NCBI RefSeq assembly: GCF_013385825.1
Contig: NZ_JACAPG010000010.1
Span: 1 to 64,000 of the forward strand
Direction: 5' to 3'
From: Pseudomonas reactans
GTDB taxonomy: Bacteria > Pseudomonadota > Gammaproteobacteria > Pseudomonadales > Pseudomonadaceae
DNA: 64,000 nucleotides
A program made the translations under genes and the position numbers. Below the pieces are notes generated by a model. It was given only the letters and a program-made list of their open reading frames with translations. It searched no databases and was not told the DNA's origin. Below, in pieces: positions 18,528 through 26,802 of this stretch (the stretch's first letter is position 1; each line of letters begins with the position of its first letter).

Positions 18528-20228
18528 ATGAGCAAGCCCACTGTCGACCCTACCTCGAATGCCAAGGCCGGACCTGCCGTCCCGGTCAATTTCCTGCGCC
18601 CGATCATCCAGGCGGACCTGGATTCGGGCAAGCACACGCAGATCGTCACCCGCTTCCCGCCAGAGCCCAACGGCTACCTGCACATCGGTCACGCCAAGTC
18701 GATCTGTGTGAACTTCGGCCTGGCCCAGGAATTCGGTGGCGTCACGCACCTGCGTTTCGACGACACCAACCCGGCCAAGGAAGACCAGGAATACATCGAC
18801 GCCATCGAAAGCGACATCAAGTGGCTGGGCTTCGAATGGTCCGGTGAAGTGCGCTATGCCTCCAAATACTTCGACCAGCTGTTCGACTGGGCCGTCGAAC
18901 TGATCAAGGCCGGCAAGGCCTATGTCGACGACCTCAGCCCGGAACAGGCCAAGGAATACCGTGGCACCCTGACCGAGCCGGGCAAGAACAGCCCGTTCCG
19001 CGACCGTTCGGTGGAAGAGAACCTGGATTGGTTCGCCCGCATGCGCGCCGGTGAATTCCCGGACGGCGCCCGCGTGCTGCGTGCCAAGATCGACATGGCC
19101 TCGCCGAACATGAACCTGCGCGACCCGATCATGTACCGCATCCGCCATGCCCATCACCACCAGACCGGCGACAAGTGGTGCATCTACCCGAACTACGACT
19201 TCACCCACGGTCAGTCGGACGCCATCGAAGGCATCACGCACTCCATCTGCACCCTGGAGTTCGAAAGCCATCGCCCGCTGTACGAATGGTTCCTGGACAG
19301 CCTGCCAGTGCCGGCGCACCCGCGTCAGTACGAGTTCAGCCGCCTGAACCTGAACTACACCATCACCAGCAAGCGCAAGCTCAAGCAACTGGTTGACGAG
19401 AAACACGTCCACGGTTGGGATGACCCGCGCATGTCCACGCTGTCGGGCTTCCGTCGCCGTGGCTACACACCGGCGTCGATCCGCAACTTCTGCGACATGG
19501 TTGGCACCAACCGTTCCGACGGCGTGGTCGACTTCGGCATGCTCGAATTCAGCATCCGCCAGGACCTGGACGCGAACGCTCCGCGCGCCATGTGCGTGCT
19601 GCGTCCGTTGAAAGTCGTGATCACCAACTACCCGGAAGACAAGGTCGACAACCTCGAACTGCCGCGTCATCCGCAGAAAGAAGAACTCGGCGTGCGCAAG
19701 CTGCCGTTCGCCCGTGAAATCTACATCGACCGCGATGACTTCATGGAAGAGCCGCCAAAAGGCTACAAGCGCCTGGAGCCGAACGGCGAAGTGCGCCTGC
19801 GCGGCAGCTACGTGATCCGTGCCGACGAAGCGATCAAGGACGCCGATGGCAACATCGTCGAACTGCGTTGCTCCTACGATCCGGACACCCTGGGCAAGAA
19901 CCCTGAAGGCCGCAAGGTCAAGGGCGTGATCCACTGGGTGCCGGCGGCTGCCAGCATCGAGTGCGAAGTGCGCCTGTACGATCGTCTGTTCCGCTCGCCG
20001 AACCCAGAAAAGGCCGAAGACAGCGCCAGCTTCCTCGACAACATCAACCCTGACTCCCTGCAAGTACTCACTGGTTGTCGTGCCGAACCCTCGTTGGGCG
20101 AAGCACAGCCGGAAGACCGTTTCCAGTTCGAGCGCGAAGGTTACTTCTGCGCGGATATCAAGGACTCGAAACCAGGTGCTCCGGTATTCAACCGTACCGT
20201 GACCTTGCGTGATTCGTGGGGCCAGTGA
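18528..20228 (+). CDS. glnS: Glutaminyl-tRNA synthetase
   Basis: 566 aa. Class I synthetase with HIGH motif in [14 protein letters not shown] and the KMSKS-equivalent in ITSKRKL. The C-terminal beta-barrel anticodon-binding domains follow (HPQKEELG...VKGVIHWV...FNRTVTLRD). It attaches glutamine to tRNA-Gln. The ATG at 18528 follows GGATCCT. It is 44 bp upstream of cysS, probably co-transcribed. Confidence 0.97.
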   Translation: MSKPTVDPTSNAKAGPAVPVNFLRPIIQADLDSGKHTQIVTRFPPEPNGYLHIGHAKSICVNFGLAQEFGGVTHLRFDDTNPAKEDQEYIDAIESDIKWLGFEWSGEVRYASKYFDQLFDWAVELIKAGKAYVDDLSPEQAKEYRGTLTEPGKNSPFRDRSVEENLDWFARMRAGEFPDGARVLRAKIDMASPNMNLRDPIMYRIRHAHHHQTGDKWCIYPNYDFTHGQSDAIEGITHSICTLEFESHRPLYEWFLDSLPVPAHPRQYEFSRLNLNYTITSKRKLKQLVDEKHVHGWDDPRMSTLSGFRRRGYTPASIRNFCDMVGTNRSDGVVDFGMLEFSIRQDLDANAPRAMCVLRPLKVVITNYPEDKVDNLELPRHPQKEELGVRKLPFAREIYIDRDDFMEEPPKGYKRLEPNGEVRLRGSYVIRADEAIKDADGNIVELRCSYDPDTLGKNPEGRKVKGVIHWVPAAASIECEVRLYDRLFRSPNPEKAEDSASFLDNINPDSLQVLTGCRAEPSLGEAQPEDRFQFEREGYFCADIKDSKPGAPVFNRTVTLRDSWGQ

Positions 20229-20272
20229 TTCAGGCAGGCCTGACCGGCTTTGCCTAGAGAGAAGGATTCGTC

Positions 20273-21661
20273 GTGCTAACGATCTACAACACACTCAGCA
20301 AGACCAAAGAAGTCTTCAAGCCGCTGGATGGCAACAAGGTGCGCATGTACGTGTGCGGCATGACCGTGTACGACTACTGCCACATCGGCCACGGCCGCAG
20401 CATGGTTGCCTTCGATTTGGTGACCCGCTGGTTGCGTTTCAGCGGCTATGACTTGACGTACGTGCGCAACATCACCGACATCGACGACAAGATCATCAAC
20501 CGCGCCAATGAAAACGGCGAGTCGTTCGACGCGCTGACCGAGCGCATGATCGCCGCAATGCACGAGGACGAGGCCCGCCTCAATATCCTCAAGCCGGACA
20601 TGGAGCCGCGTGCCACGGACCACATCCCGGGCATGCACGCCATGATCCAGACCCTGATCGACAAGGGTTACGCCTACGCCCCGGGCAATGGCGACGTGTA
20701 CTACCGCGTCGCCAAGTTCATGGGCTACGGCAAGCTGTCGCGCAAGAAAATCGAAGACCTGCGCATTGGCGCACGTATCGAAGTCGACGAAGCCAAGCAG
20801 GACCCGCTGGACTTCGTGCTGTGGAAAGCCACCAAGCCGGGCGAGCCGAGCTGGGAGTCGCCATGGGGCGCGGGCCGTCCGGGCTGGCACATCGAATGCT
20901 CGGTGATGTCCACCTGCTGCCTGGGCGAGACCTTCGACATTCATGGCGGCGGCAGCGACCTTGAGTTCCCGCACCACGAAAACGAAATCGCCCAGAGCGA
21001 AGCCGCCACCGGCAAGACCTACGCCAACGCCTGGATGCACTGCGGCATGATCCGCATCAATGGCGAGAAGATGTCCAAGTCCTTGAACAACTTCTTCACC
21101 ATTCGCGACGTGCTGGAAAAGTACCCTCCAGAGGTTGTGCGTTACCTGCTGGTGTCGAGCCACTACCGTAGCGCCATCAACTACTCGGAAGACAACCTCA
21201 AGGACGCCAAGGGCGCCCTGGAGCGGTTCTACCATGCGTTGAAAGGCCTGCCCGTTGTCGCCCCGGCTGGCGGCGAAGCGTTCGTTGAGCGTTTCACCCA
21301 AGTGATGAACGACGACTTCGGCACCCCCGAAGCCTGCGCCGTGTTGTTCGAGATGGTGCGCGAGATCAACCGCCTGCGCGAGAGCGATCTCGATGCAGCG
21401 GCTGGCCTGGCGGCCCGCTTGAAAGAACTGGCCAGCGTGCTTGGGGTTCTGCAAATGAAGCCTGAGGACTTCCTGCAAGCCGGCGCCGAAGGGCGTGTGG
21501 ATGCTGCTGAGGTTGATGCGTTGATTCAGGCGCGTCTGGCTGCTCGGGCTAACAAAGACTGGGCGGAATCCGACCGTATCCGTGACCAACTGACCGCGAT
21601 GGGTGTGGTGTTGGAAGACGGGAAGGGTGGGACGACGTGGCGGTTGGCTGATCAGGCTTGA
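20273..21661 (+). CDS. cysS: Cysteinyl-tRNA synthetase
   Basis: 462 aa from a GTG start preceded by GAGAAGGA. HIGH signature is in [10 protein letters not shown] and KMSKS in [11 protein letters not shown]. Zinc ligands include Cys of MYVCGMT, Cys of WHIECSVM and the histidines of FPHHENE. It charges tRNA-Cys. A strong intrinsic terminator follows 18 bp after the stop. Confidence 0.97.
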   Translation: MLTIYNTLSKTKEVFKPLDGNKVRMYVCGMTVYDYCHIGHGRSMVAFDLVTRWLRFSGYDLTYVRNITDIDDKIINRANENGESFDALTERMIAAMHEDEARLNILKPDMEPRATDHIPGMHAMIQTLIDKGYAYAPGNGDVYYRVAKFMGYGKLSRKKIEDLRIGARIEVDEAKQDPLDFVLWKATKPGEPSWESPWGAGRPGWHIECSVMSTCCLGETFDIHGGGSDLEFPHHENEIAQSEAATGKTYANAWMHCGMIRINGEKMSKSLNNFFTIRDVLEKYPPEVVRYLLVSSHYRSAINYSEDNLKDAKGALERFYHALKGLPVVAPAGGEAFVERFTQVMNDDFGTPEACAVLFEMVREINRLRESDLDAAAGLAARLKELASVLGVLQMKPEDFLQAGAEGRVDAAEVDALIQARLAARANKDWAESDRIRDQLTAMGVVLEDGKGGTTWRLADQA

Positions 21662-21679
21662 TCGGTAAACGCTGAATGA

Positions 21680-21712
21680 AAAACGCCCCGACTGGTTCGG
21701 GGCGTTTTTTTT
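21680..21712 (+). terminator. Rho-independent terminator of glnS-cysS
   Basis: The GC-rich stem CGCCCCGA/TCGGGGCG with a 5-nt loop is followed by eight T residues. A's precede the stem, so it may also serve the convergent gene at 21729. Confidence 0.92.
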
Positions 21713-21728
21713 GGACGCGGGCTTGGCC

Positions 21729-22280
21729 TCAATGCTTACTATCCACCTCATACCTGCTCTGAACAAACCCATTGTCCGACACGTAGGTTGCGACATGGCG
21801 CAGCTCATGCTCACTGCCAGCCTGGCCGAACAGTGGAATACCTTGCCCCAGCAACACCGGGATACGGGTAATGATCAGCTCATTGATCAGACCTGCATCA
21901 AGAAACGCCTGGATCGTCTGCCCACCGTCGATATACAGATGCTGCATGCCGCGCTCGGCTAACGTTGCCACCAATGTGGTCACGTCTCCCGCCATGACCT
22001 CAACCTTACCCTCAAGATGTGCCGGAATCTGCAGCTGCTGGCGAGACAGGACAATGACCGGCGTACCCTCATAGGGCCACTCGGGAAAGGACAGCACTTT
22101 CTCCAGGGTTTTGCGGCCCATCACCAATGCATCCACCGTGGCGATGAAGCTTTCATAGGTCACGCCATTCAGCTCAGCGGTTTCATACTCCGGCCGGTGC
22201 AACCAGTTGATATCACCGTCCGGGCGGGCAATAAAACCGTCGAGGCTGGCTGCGATAAAGACTGAGCATTTGATATCCAT
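21729..22280 (-). CDS. Dihydrofolate-reductase/RibD C-terminal-like oxidoreductase
   Basis: 183 aa. N-terminal beta strand CSVFIAASLDGFIARPDGDINWL and motif LVMGRKTLEKVLSF are typical of the RibD-C/DHFR-like NADPH-binding fold (YyaP/YwjB-type). The later LYIDGGQTIQAFLDAGLINEL is the family glycine motif. Substrate unknown; no folate or riboflavin genes are adjacent. Single gene between convergent cysS and divergent lepB. Confidence 0.85.
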   Translation of the reverse strand: MDIKCSVFIAASLDGFIARPDGDINWLHRPEYETAELNGVTYESFIATVDALVMGRKTLEKVLSFPEWPYEGTPVIVLSRQQLQIPAHLEGKVEVMAGDVTTLVATLAERGMQHLYIDGGQTIQAFLDAGLINELIITRIPVLLGQGIPLFGQAGSEHELRHVATYVSDNGFVQSRYEVDSKH

Positions 22281-22392
22281 GGCGAAAACTCCTTTTTGTG
22301 CGCTTGGACGCTAATGATAATTTAATCCTGACCTGCAACAACCGAGCTTCTAAGAAATTGCCCTGATGCCCCTGTCTGTCGTGTGAGGATGT

Positions 22393-23061
22393 ATGCGAAG
22401 TTGGTTGATCCGTTACCGTTACGCAATCATGTTCTGGGTGTGCTTCGGCGTTTTTCGCACTTCCCTGGCCGATTGGAATCCGATTCCCTCCGGCTCCATG
22501 CGCCCGACCTTGCTGGAGGGCGATGTGGTGCTGGTCAACCGTGTGGCCTATGACCTCAAGGTGCCGCTCACGGACATTTCCCTGGCCAAGCTCGACAACC
22601 CCCAGCGCGGCGATGTGGTGACGTTTTCATCGCCCAAGGATGGCATACGTCTGATCAAGCGCATCGTCGGCATACCCGGTGACACCCTGGAAATGAAAGA
22701 TGAGGTGCTGTGGGTCAACGGCGTGCCGGCCATTTACAGTGATGCGCAGGACATCAGCGAGCCCATCGTGCCCGGTCATACAGTGCCGGGGATCAGGCTG
22801 AAGGAGCTGGCTGCCAACCGTCAGCGCACGGTGCAGTTCATGCCGACTGTGCGGGCGTTGCGCAATTTTGGCCCGGTTACTGTGCCAGCTGACAGTTACT
22901 TCATGCTGGGGGACAACCGCGATAACAGCGATGACTCCCGGTATATCGGTTTTGTGCCGCGCCGGTTGTTGATCGGGCGGGCGCATCATGTGCTGGCTTC
23001 AGCGCAGATCCTGGATGATTGGATGCCGCGGTTTCGCAGGTTTGGCGCGCCAATTTTGTAA
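22393..23061 (+). CDS. lepB: Signal peptidase I (short LepB paralogue)
   Basis: 222 aa. One N-terminal membrane segment is followed by the S26 catalytic regions: Ser in PSGSMRPTL, Lys in RLIKRIVGIPGD, and the C-terminal box GDNRDNSDDSRYIGFV. It cleaves signal peptides of exported proteins at the outer face of the inner membrane. It is shorter than the main pseudomonad LepB (about 280 aa, beside lepA) and not in that context, so it is probably a second signal peptidase. Its preferred substrates are unknown. Confidence 0.9.
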   Translation: MRSWLIRYRYAIMFWVCFGVFRTSLADWNPIPSGSMRPTLLEGDVVLVNRVAYDLKVPLTDISLAKLDNPQRGDVVTFSSPKDGIRLIKRIVGIPGDTLEMKDEVLWVNGVPAIYSDAQDISEPIVPGHTVPGIRLKELAANRQRTVQFMPTVRALRNFGPVTVPADSYFMLGDNRDNSDDSRYIGFVPRRLLIGRAHHVLASAQILDDWMPRFRRFGAPIL

Positions 23062-23112
23062 TAGGATTTCTACTAGGTTGAAGGACACCCGGATCCACTG
23101 ACGGAGATTCAA

Positions 23113-23571
23113 ATGGATTGCATTTTCTGCCGCATCGTTCAAAAGACTTCCCCGGCGCACATCTTGTGGGAAGACGACCAGCATATGGCGTTTCTCTCGA
23201 TCTTCCCCAACACCCCCGGTTTCAGCGTAGTGATCCCCAAGCAGCATTACGGCAGCTATGCGTTTGCGCAGTCGGATGAGGTGTTGGCCGGGCTCGCGAT
23301 AGCGGCGAAGAAGACCGCGTTGCAGATCGACCGGGCGTTTCCCGATGTGGCGCGCACGGGGCTGATCATGGAGGGGTATGGCGTGGATCATTTGCATGCG
23401 AAGTTGTTTCCCATGCATGGGACCGGTGGGGACAGTGCGTTCAAACCGTTGAGTTCGAAGGTGGACAAGTTTTTCGAAGCGTATGAAGGCTACATCTCGT
23501 CCCATGATCATGGGCGGGCGGATGATGCTGAATTGGCAGACTTGGCGGCCCATATCCGATCGTTCGGTTGA
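23113..23571 (+). CDS. HIT-family protein with altered triad
   Basis: 152 aa. Cys-containing start MDCIFCRIVQ and HIT fold. The signature region reads VDHLHAKLFP, so the third His of the H-x-H-x-H motif is replaced by Lys. Substrates of the family are nucleoside phosphoramidates or dinucleoside polyphosphates. The change may alter or remove hydrolase activity. It lies 51 bp after lepB on the same strand. Confidence 0.85.
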   Translation: MDCIFCRIVQKTSPAHILWEDDQHMAFLSIFPNTPGFSVVIPKQHYGSYAFAQSDEVLAGLAIAAKKTALQIDRAFPDVARTGLIMEGYGVDHLHAKLFPMHGTGGDSAFKPLSSKVDKFFEAYEGYISSHDHGRADDAELADLAAHIRSFG

Positions 23572-23581
23572 CACCCAAACT

Positions 23582-23661
23582 GTAGGAGCCGGGGGGACGC
23601 CTAGTCCTTGCCAGCGATGGCGTCCTCAAAATCGCCATCGCCGGCAAGCCGGCTCCTACAG
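23582..23661. repeat. REP pair with an interrupted left arm
   Basis: The right arm (GCCGGCAAGCCGGCTCCTACAG) is canonical. The left arm reads GTAGGAGCCGG, then 14 extra bases (23593-23606), then CTTGCCAGCGATGG. It lies between the convergent HIT gene and mnhG. Confidence 0.8.
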
Positions 23662-23683
23662 TGAGTTGTGTTCAGCCTGGGCG

Positions 23684-24022
23684 TCAGCGGCGGCTGCTGA
23701 CTTCGGCCGGTACGTCATCACCGGCCATGCGCTTACGAAACAACGCCGTACGTGCCAGCAGCAACGTGGTCACCGGCACCGTGATCGACAGCAAGATCGG
23801 AATCAACCACCCGTGCAACACCGGCCCGGACTTGAGCACCGAAAAGTAGATGATCGACGCCAACGCCACACACCACGCCCCCAACGTCGAAGCCAAAGCT
23901 GGCGGGTGCATGCGCTGGAAGAAGTCCTTCATCCTTAGCAAGCCAATCGCGCCAATCAATGCAAACACACTGCTCAACACCAGCAGCACGGCCACGACGA
24001 CTTCCATCCATAACGGCATCAT
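23684..24022 (-). CDS. mnhG: Multisubunit cation/H+ antiporter subunit G
   Basis: 112 aa with three membrane helices; MnhG/PhaG family motif GLLRMKDFFQRMHPPA. Last gene of the minus-strand mnhA/B-C-D-E-F-G operon; its start overlaps the mnhF stop by 4 bp. Subunit of the Mrp-type complex exchanging Na+ or K+ for protons. Confidence 0.92.
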   Translation of the reverse strand: MMPLWMEVVVAVLLVLSSVFALIGAIGLLRMKDFFQRMHPPALASTLGAWCVALASIIYFSVLKSGPVLHGWLIPILLSITVPVTTLLLARTALFRKRMAGDDVPAEVSSRR

Positions 24023-24297
24023 TCAATCACCTCCCCGCGCAGCAGGAATTTGGCCAGGGCAAACGAGCCGACGAAGCCGAACAGCGCAATCAGCAGCGCC
24101 GCTTCAAAGTAGGTGTCACTGGCATAGCGAATGCCCAGCACCAGCATCATCAGCATCGCCAGGATGTACAGGTAGTCCAGCGCCAGTACCCGGTCCTGGG
24201 CCGATGGGCCTTTGAACAGGCGGATCAGCGTCAGCACCATGGCCAGCGAGAACAGGAACAGGCTGAACAGGATCGCATTGGAGAGCAGGGCGCTCAT
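24019..24297 (-). CDS. mnhF: Multisubunit cation/H+ antiporter subunit F
   Basis: 92 aa with three helices. RLFKGPSAQDRVLALDYLY is the MnhF/PhaF family motif. Overlaps mnhE and mnhG by 4 bp each, indicating translational coupling. Confidence 0.92.
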   Translation of the reverse strand: MSALLSNAILFSLFLFSLAMVLTLIRLFKGPSAQDRVLALDYLYILAMLMMLVLGIRYASDTYFEAALLIALFGFVGSFALAKFLLRGEVIE

Positions 24298-24782
24298 TCG
24301 AAGATCTCCATCAGGGGCCGTTCGTAGGCGGTCTTGAAATGCTCGATAAACGGCGCTTCATCCTCAAGATCAAACACGTGCAAGAGCAGGACGCTGCGGT
24401 CCAGCGCCAGTTCCGACCAGATGGTGCCAGGCACCACGGTCGTAATCATCGACAGCGCAGCCAGGCCGTTCGGATCGCGCAGGTCCAGGGGGATTTTGAT
24501 GAAGCGTGAGCGTGGCGGGCGGGAGCCGCAGGTCAATACGCCCCAGGCCACTTGCAGGTTGGAGACGATCACATCGCGGCCTACCAGGAAGAACAGGCGA
24601 ACAATCACCCCAGGGCGGCGAATGCGGATTGGCAAGGGCCGCAGTGGCGCCATCATCAGTGGCGCCAGAAAGCCCAGCAGCGCGCCCAGTAGCAGGTTGC
24701 CGGGGCTCACGGACAGGTTGAGCACCAGCCACAACAACCACAGCGCCAATGACAACCACGGAGCAGGGAAAAGACGCTTCAT
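24294..24782 (-). CDS. mnhE: Multisubunit cation/H+ antiporter subunit E
   Basis: 162 aa. N-terminal membrane helices are followed by the conserved soluble part with VVPGTIWSELALDRSVLLLHVFD, typical of MnhE/PhaE. Overlaps mnhD and mnhF by 4 bp. Confidence 0.92.
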   Translation of the reverse strand: MKRLFPAPWLSLALWLLWLVLNLSVSPGNLLLGALLGFLAPLMMAPLRPLPIRIRRPGVIVRLFFLVGRDVIVSNLQVAWGVLTCGSRPPRSRFIKIPLDLRDPNGLAALSMITTVVPGTIWSELALDRSVLLLHVFDLEDEAPFIEHFKTAYERPLMEIFE

Positions 24783-26461
24783 GGCTGCACCTCCAGCGCG
24801 GCGGCTTTGGCTTCAGGGCTCGGCACCGGTCGCGTCGCCATCACCGCCATTACATAGTGTTCCGGGTTGTTCAGGCTGACGGCCGTGTCCTGGGTGTAGC
24901 GCATCAGCGGCTCGGCCTTGAAGGTCAGCAGGATGCTCAAGCCCAGCAGGAAGAAGATCGGCAGGCACTCGTAGCGACGCAGCAGCGGCGAAGGACGCTC
25001 TTCCGGGGTCCAGAAGCGTTGTATGCCGAGGCGGGCGAAGGCGATCAACGAGGCCAGGCCCGAGAGGATCAGCAAAGCGACCAAGCCCCAGGCCGCCGGG
25101 CGGATCGGCGCATCAACGCTGACACCCAGGCCCAGCGGATTGACCAGTGCACTCAACAGGCTGAGCTTGCCGATAAACCCGGAAAGCGGCGGCATGCCGA
25201 TGATCAGCAGGGCGCAGGCGATAAAGCTCAGCCCCAGGAAGGCCATGGTCCAGGGAATCACCTGGCCGACCACGGCTTGCTGTTCATCATCGAGGTTGAC
25301 GCCGGGACGTGGGTGCAAGGACTCCATGGCTTTAGGCAGCGCATCGATCTCTTCATCCAGCGGCAGGTCGTTGGCCGAGCGCGAACGCTCGATCAGCTCG
25401 GCCAGCAGGAACAGTGCACTCAACGCCAGTGTCGAGCTGACCAGATAAAACAGCGCCCCCGCCGTCAGGCTTGGCTGAGCAAAACCCACGGCCGACAGCA
25501 AGATCCCCGCCGACACCAGAATGCTCAAGCTGGCCATGCGCTCCAATCGCTGCGCCGCCACCATCGCCAGACCGGCGCAGATGATGGTCGCCATGCCTCC
25601 ATACACCAGCCAGTCCCCGCCAAACAGCGCTGACGCGCCGGCCTGGCCGGAGAACAGTAGAGTCCACAGGCGCAGCACGGTGTATACGCCGACCTTGGTC
25701 ATGATCGCAAACATCGCCGCCACGGGAGCGCTCGCCGAGGAATAGGCGGGTGCCAGCCAGAAGTTCAGTGGCCACATGCCAGCCTTGGCCAGGAATGCGG
25801 TCGCGAGAATCGCAGCGCCAGCGTGCAGAAGGCCGCGATCAGCCTCCGGTACCAATGGGATTTTCAACGCCAGGTCAGCGAAGTTCAGCGTGCCAGTCAC
25901 CCCGTAGATCATCGCCGCGCCAATCAAAAACAGCGACGACGCGAGCAGGTTGATCGCAATGTAATGCAGCCCCGCCGACACCCGCGCCCGGCCCGAGCCG
26001 TGCAGCATCAAGCCATAGGACGCCGCCAGCAGCACCTCGAAGAACACGAACAGGTTGAACAGGTCGGCGGTGAGGAAGGCACCGTACAACCCCATCATCT
26101 GCACCTGGAACAGCGCATGGAAACTGGTGCCCGCGCGGTCCCAGCGGGCCATGGCGAACAGCAGAGCGCTCACGCCGATGATGCCGGTGAGCACCAGCAT
26201 CAGCGCCGACAGTTGGTCCACCACCAGCACGATGCCGAACGGCACCTGCCAGTTGCCTGGCAGGTACACGCCGATCGAGCCGGGGCCGCCTTTTTGCGTC
26301 CAGTACAGCAGCAAAATAGCGATGCCCAGGCCGACCATGCTGGAGAACAGGTTGATGCGTGCTTTCAGCGGGCGGTGCTTCTCGCCGAGCATCAGCATCA
26401 ATGCGGCGGTCAGCAACGGCAGCAGGATCGGCGCGACGATCATTTGATTCATCCACGTCAT
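24779..26461 (-). CDS. mnhD: Multisubunit cation/H+ antiporter subunit D
   Basis: 560 aa from the ATG at 26461, which overlaps the mnhC stop (ATGA). An open frame extends upstream but only as antisense-like sequence over mnhC, so it was not used. Around 14 membrane helices; homologous to NuoM/NuoN proton channels, with conserved lysines and glutamate in helices such as FFEVLLAASYG and ATAFLAKAGMWPLNFWLAPAY. It forms one of the two main ion channels of the antiporter. Confidence 0.93.
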   Translation of the reverse strand: MTWMNQMIVAPILLPLLTAALMLMLGEKHRPLKARINLFSSMVGLGIAILLLYWTQKGGPGSIGVYLPGNWQVPFGIVLVVDQLSALMLVLTGIIGVSALLFAMARWDRAGTSFHALFQVQMMGLYGAFLTADLFNLFVFFEVLLAASYGLMLHGSGRARVSAGLHYIAINLLASSLFLIGAAMIYGVTGTLNFADLALKIPLVPEADRGLLHAGAAILATAFLAKAGMWPLNFWLAPAYSSASAPVAAMFAIMTKVGVYTVLRLWTLLFSGQAGASALFGGDWLVYGGMATIICAGLAMVAAQRLERMASLSILVSAGILLSAVGFAQPSLTAGALFYLVSSTLALSALFLLAELIERSRSANDLPLDEEIDALPKAMESLHPRPGVNLDDEQQAVVGQVIPWTMAFLGLSFIACALLIIGMPPLSGFIGKLSLLSALVNPLGLGVSVDAPIRPAAWGLVALLILSGLASLIAFARLGIQRFWTPEERPSPLLRRYECLPIFFLLGLSILLTFKAEPLMRYTQDTAVSLNNPEHYVMAVMATRPVPSPEAKAAALEVQP

Positions 26462-26802
26462 TCCTTGGGCTCCCGGCCGTCCACATGGTCCGTGCCGGTC
26501 AAGCCACGGGAGGCCAGCAGCACTACCAGGAACAAGGCGGTCATGGCGAAGCTGATCACGATGGCCGTCAGCACCAGTGCCTGGGGCAGGGGATCGGTGT
26601 AGTTGAGCAAGTCTTGCGGCACGCCGTCCTTGATGATCGGCTCCTTGCCGATAAACAGGCTGCCCATGCTGAAAATGAACAGGTTGACCCCGTACGACAA
26701 CAGGCACAGGCCCATCACCACCTGGAATGTCCGTGGCCGCAGGATCAGCCAGACGCCGGAGGCCGCCAGGACCCCAATGGCAATTGCGATGACTTCTTCC
26801 AT
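26458..26802 (-). CDS. mnhC: Multisubunit cation/H+ antiporter subunit C
   Basis: 114 aa with three helices, NuoK-like: GVWLILRPRTFQVVMGLCLLSYGVNLFIF. It overlaps mnhD by 4 bp. Its start codon shares one base with the end of the mnhAB gene. Confidence 0.93.
   Translation of the reverse strand: MEEVIAIAIGVLAASGVWLILRPRTFQVVMGLCLLSYGVNLFIFSMGSLFIGKEPIIKDGVPQDLLNYTDPLPQALVLTAIVISFAMTALFLVVLLASRGLTGTDHVDGREPKE

Noticed and set aside
18492-20294. 600-aa open frame on the minus strand over glnS
   Set aside because: Antisense shadow of a highly conserved synthetase gene in high-G+C DNA; no recognisable protein features or start context.
22300-22325. Fur box between the reductase gene and lepB
   Set aside because: Only the left half (TAATGATAAT) matches; the right half does not, and neither gene is iron-related.
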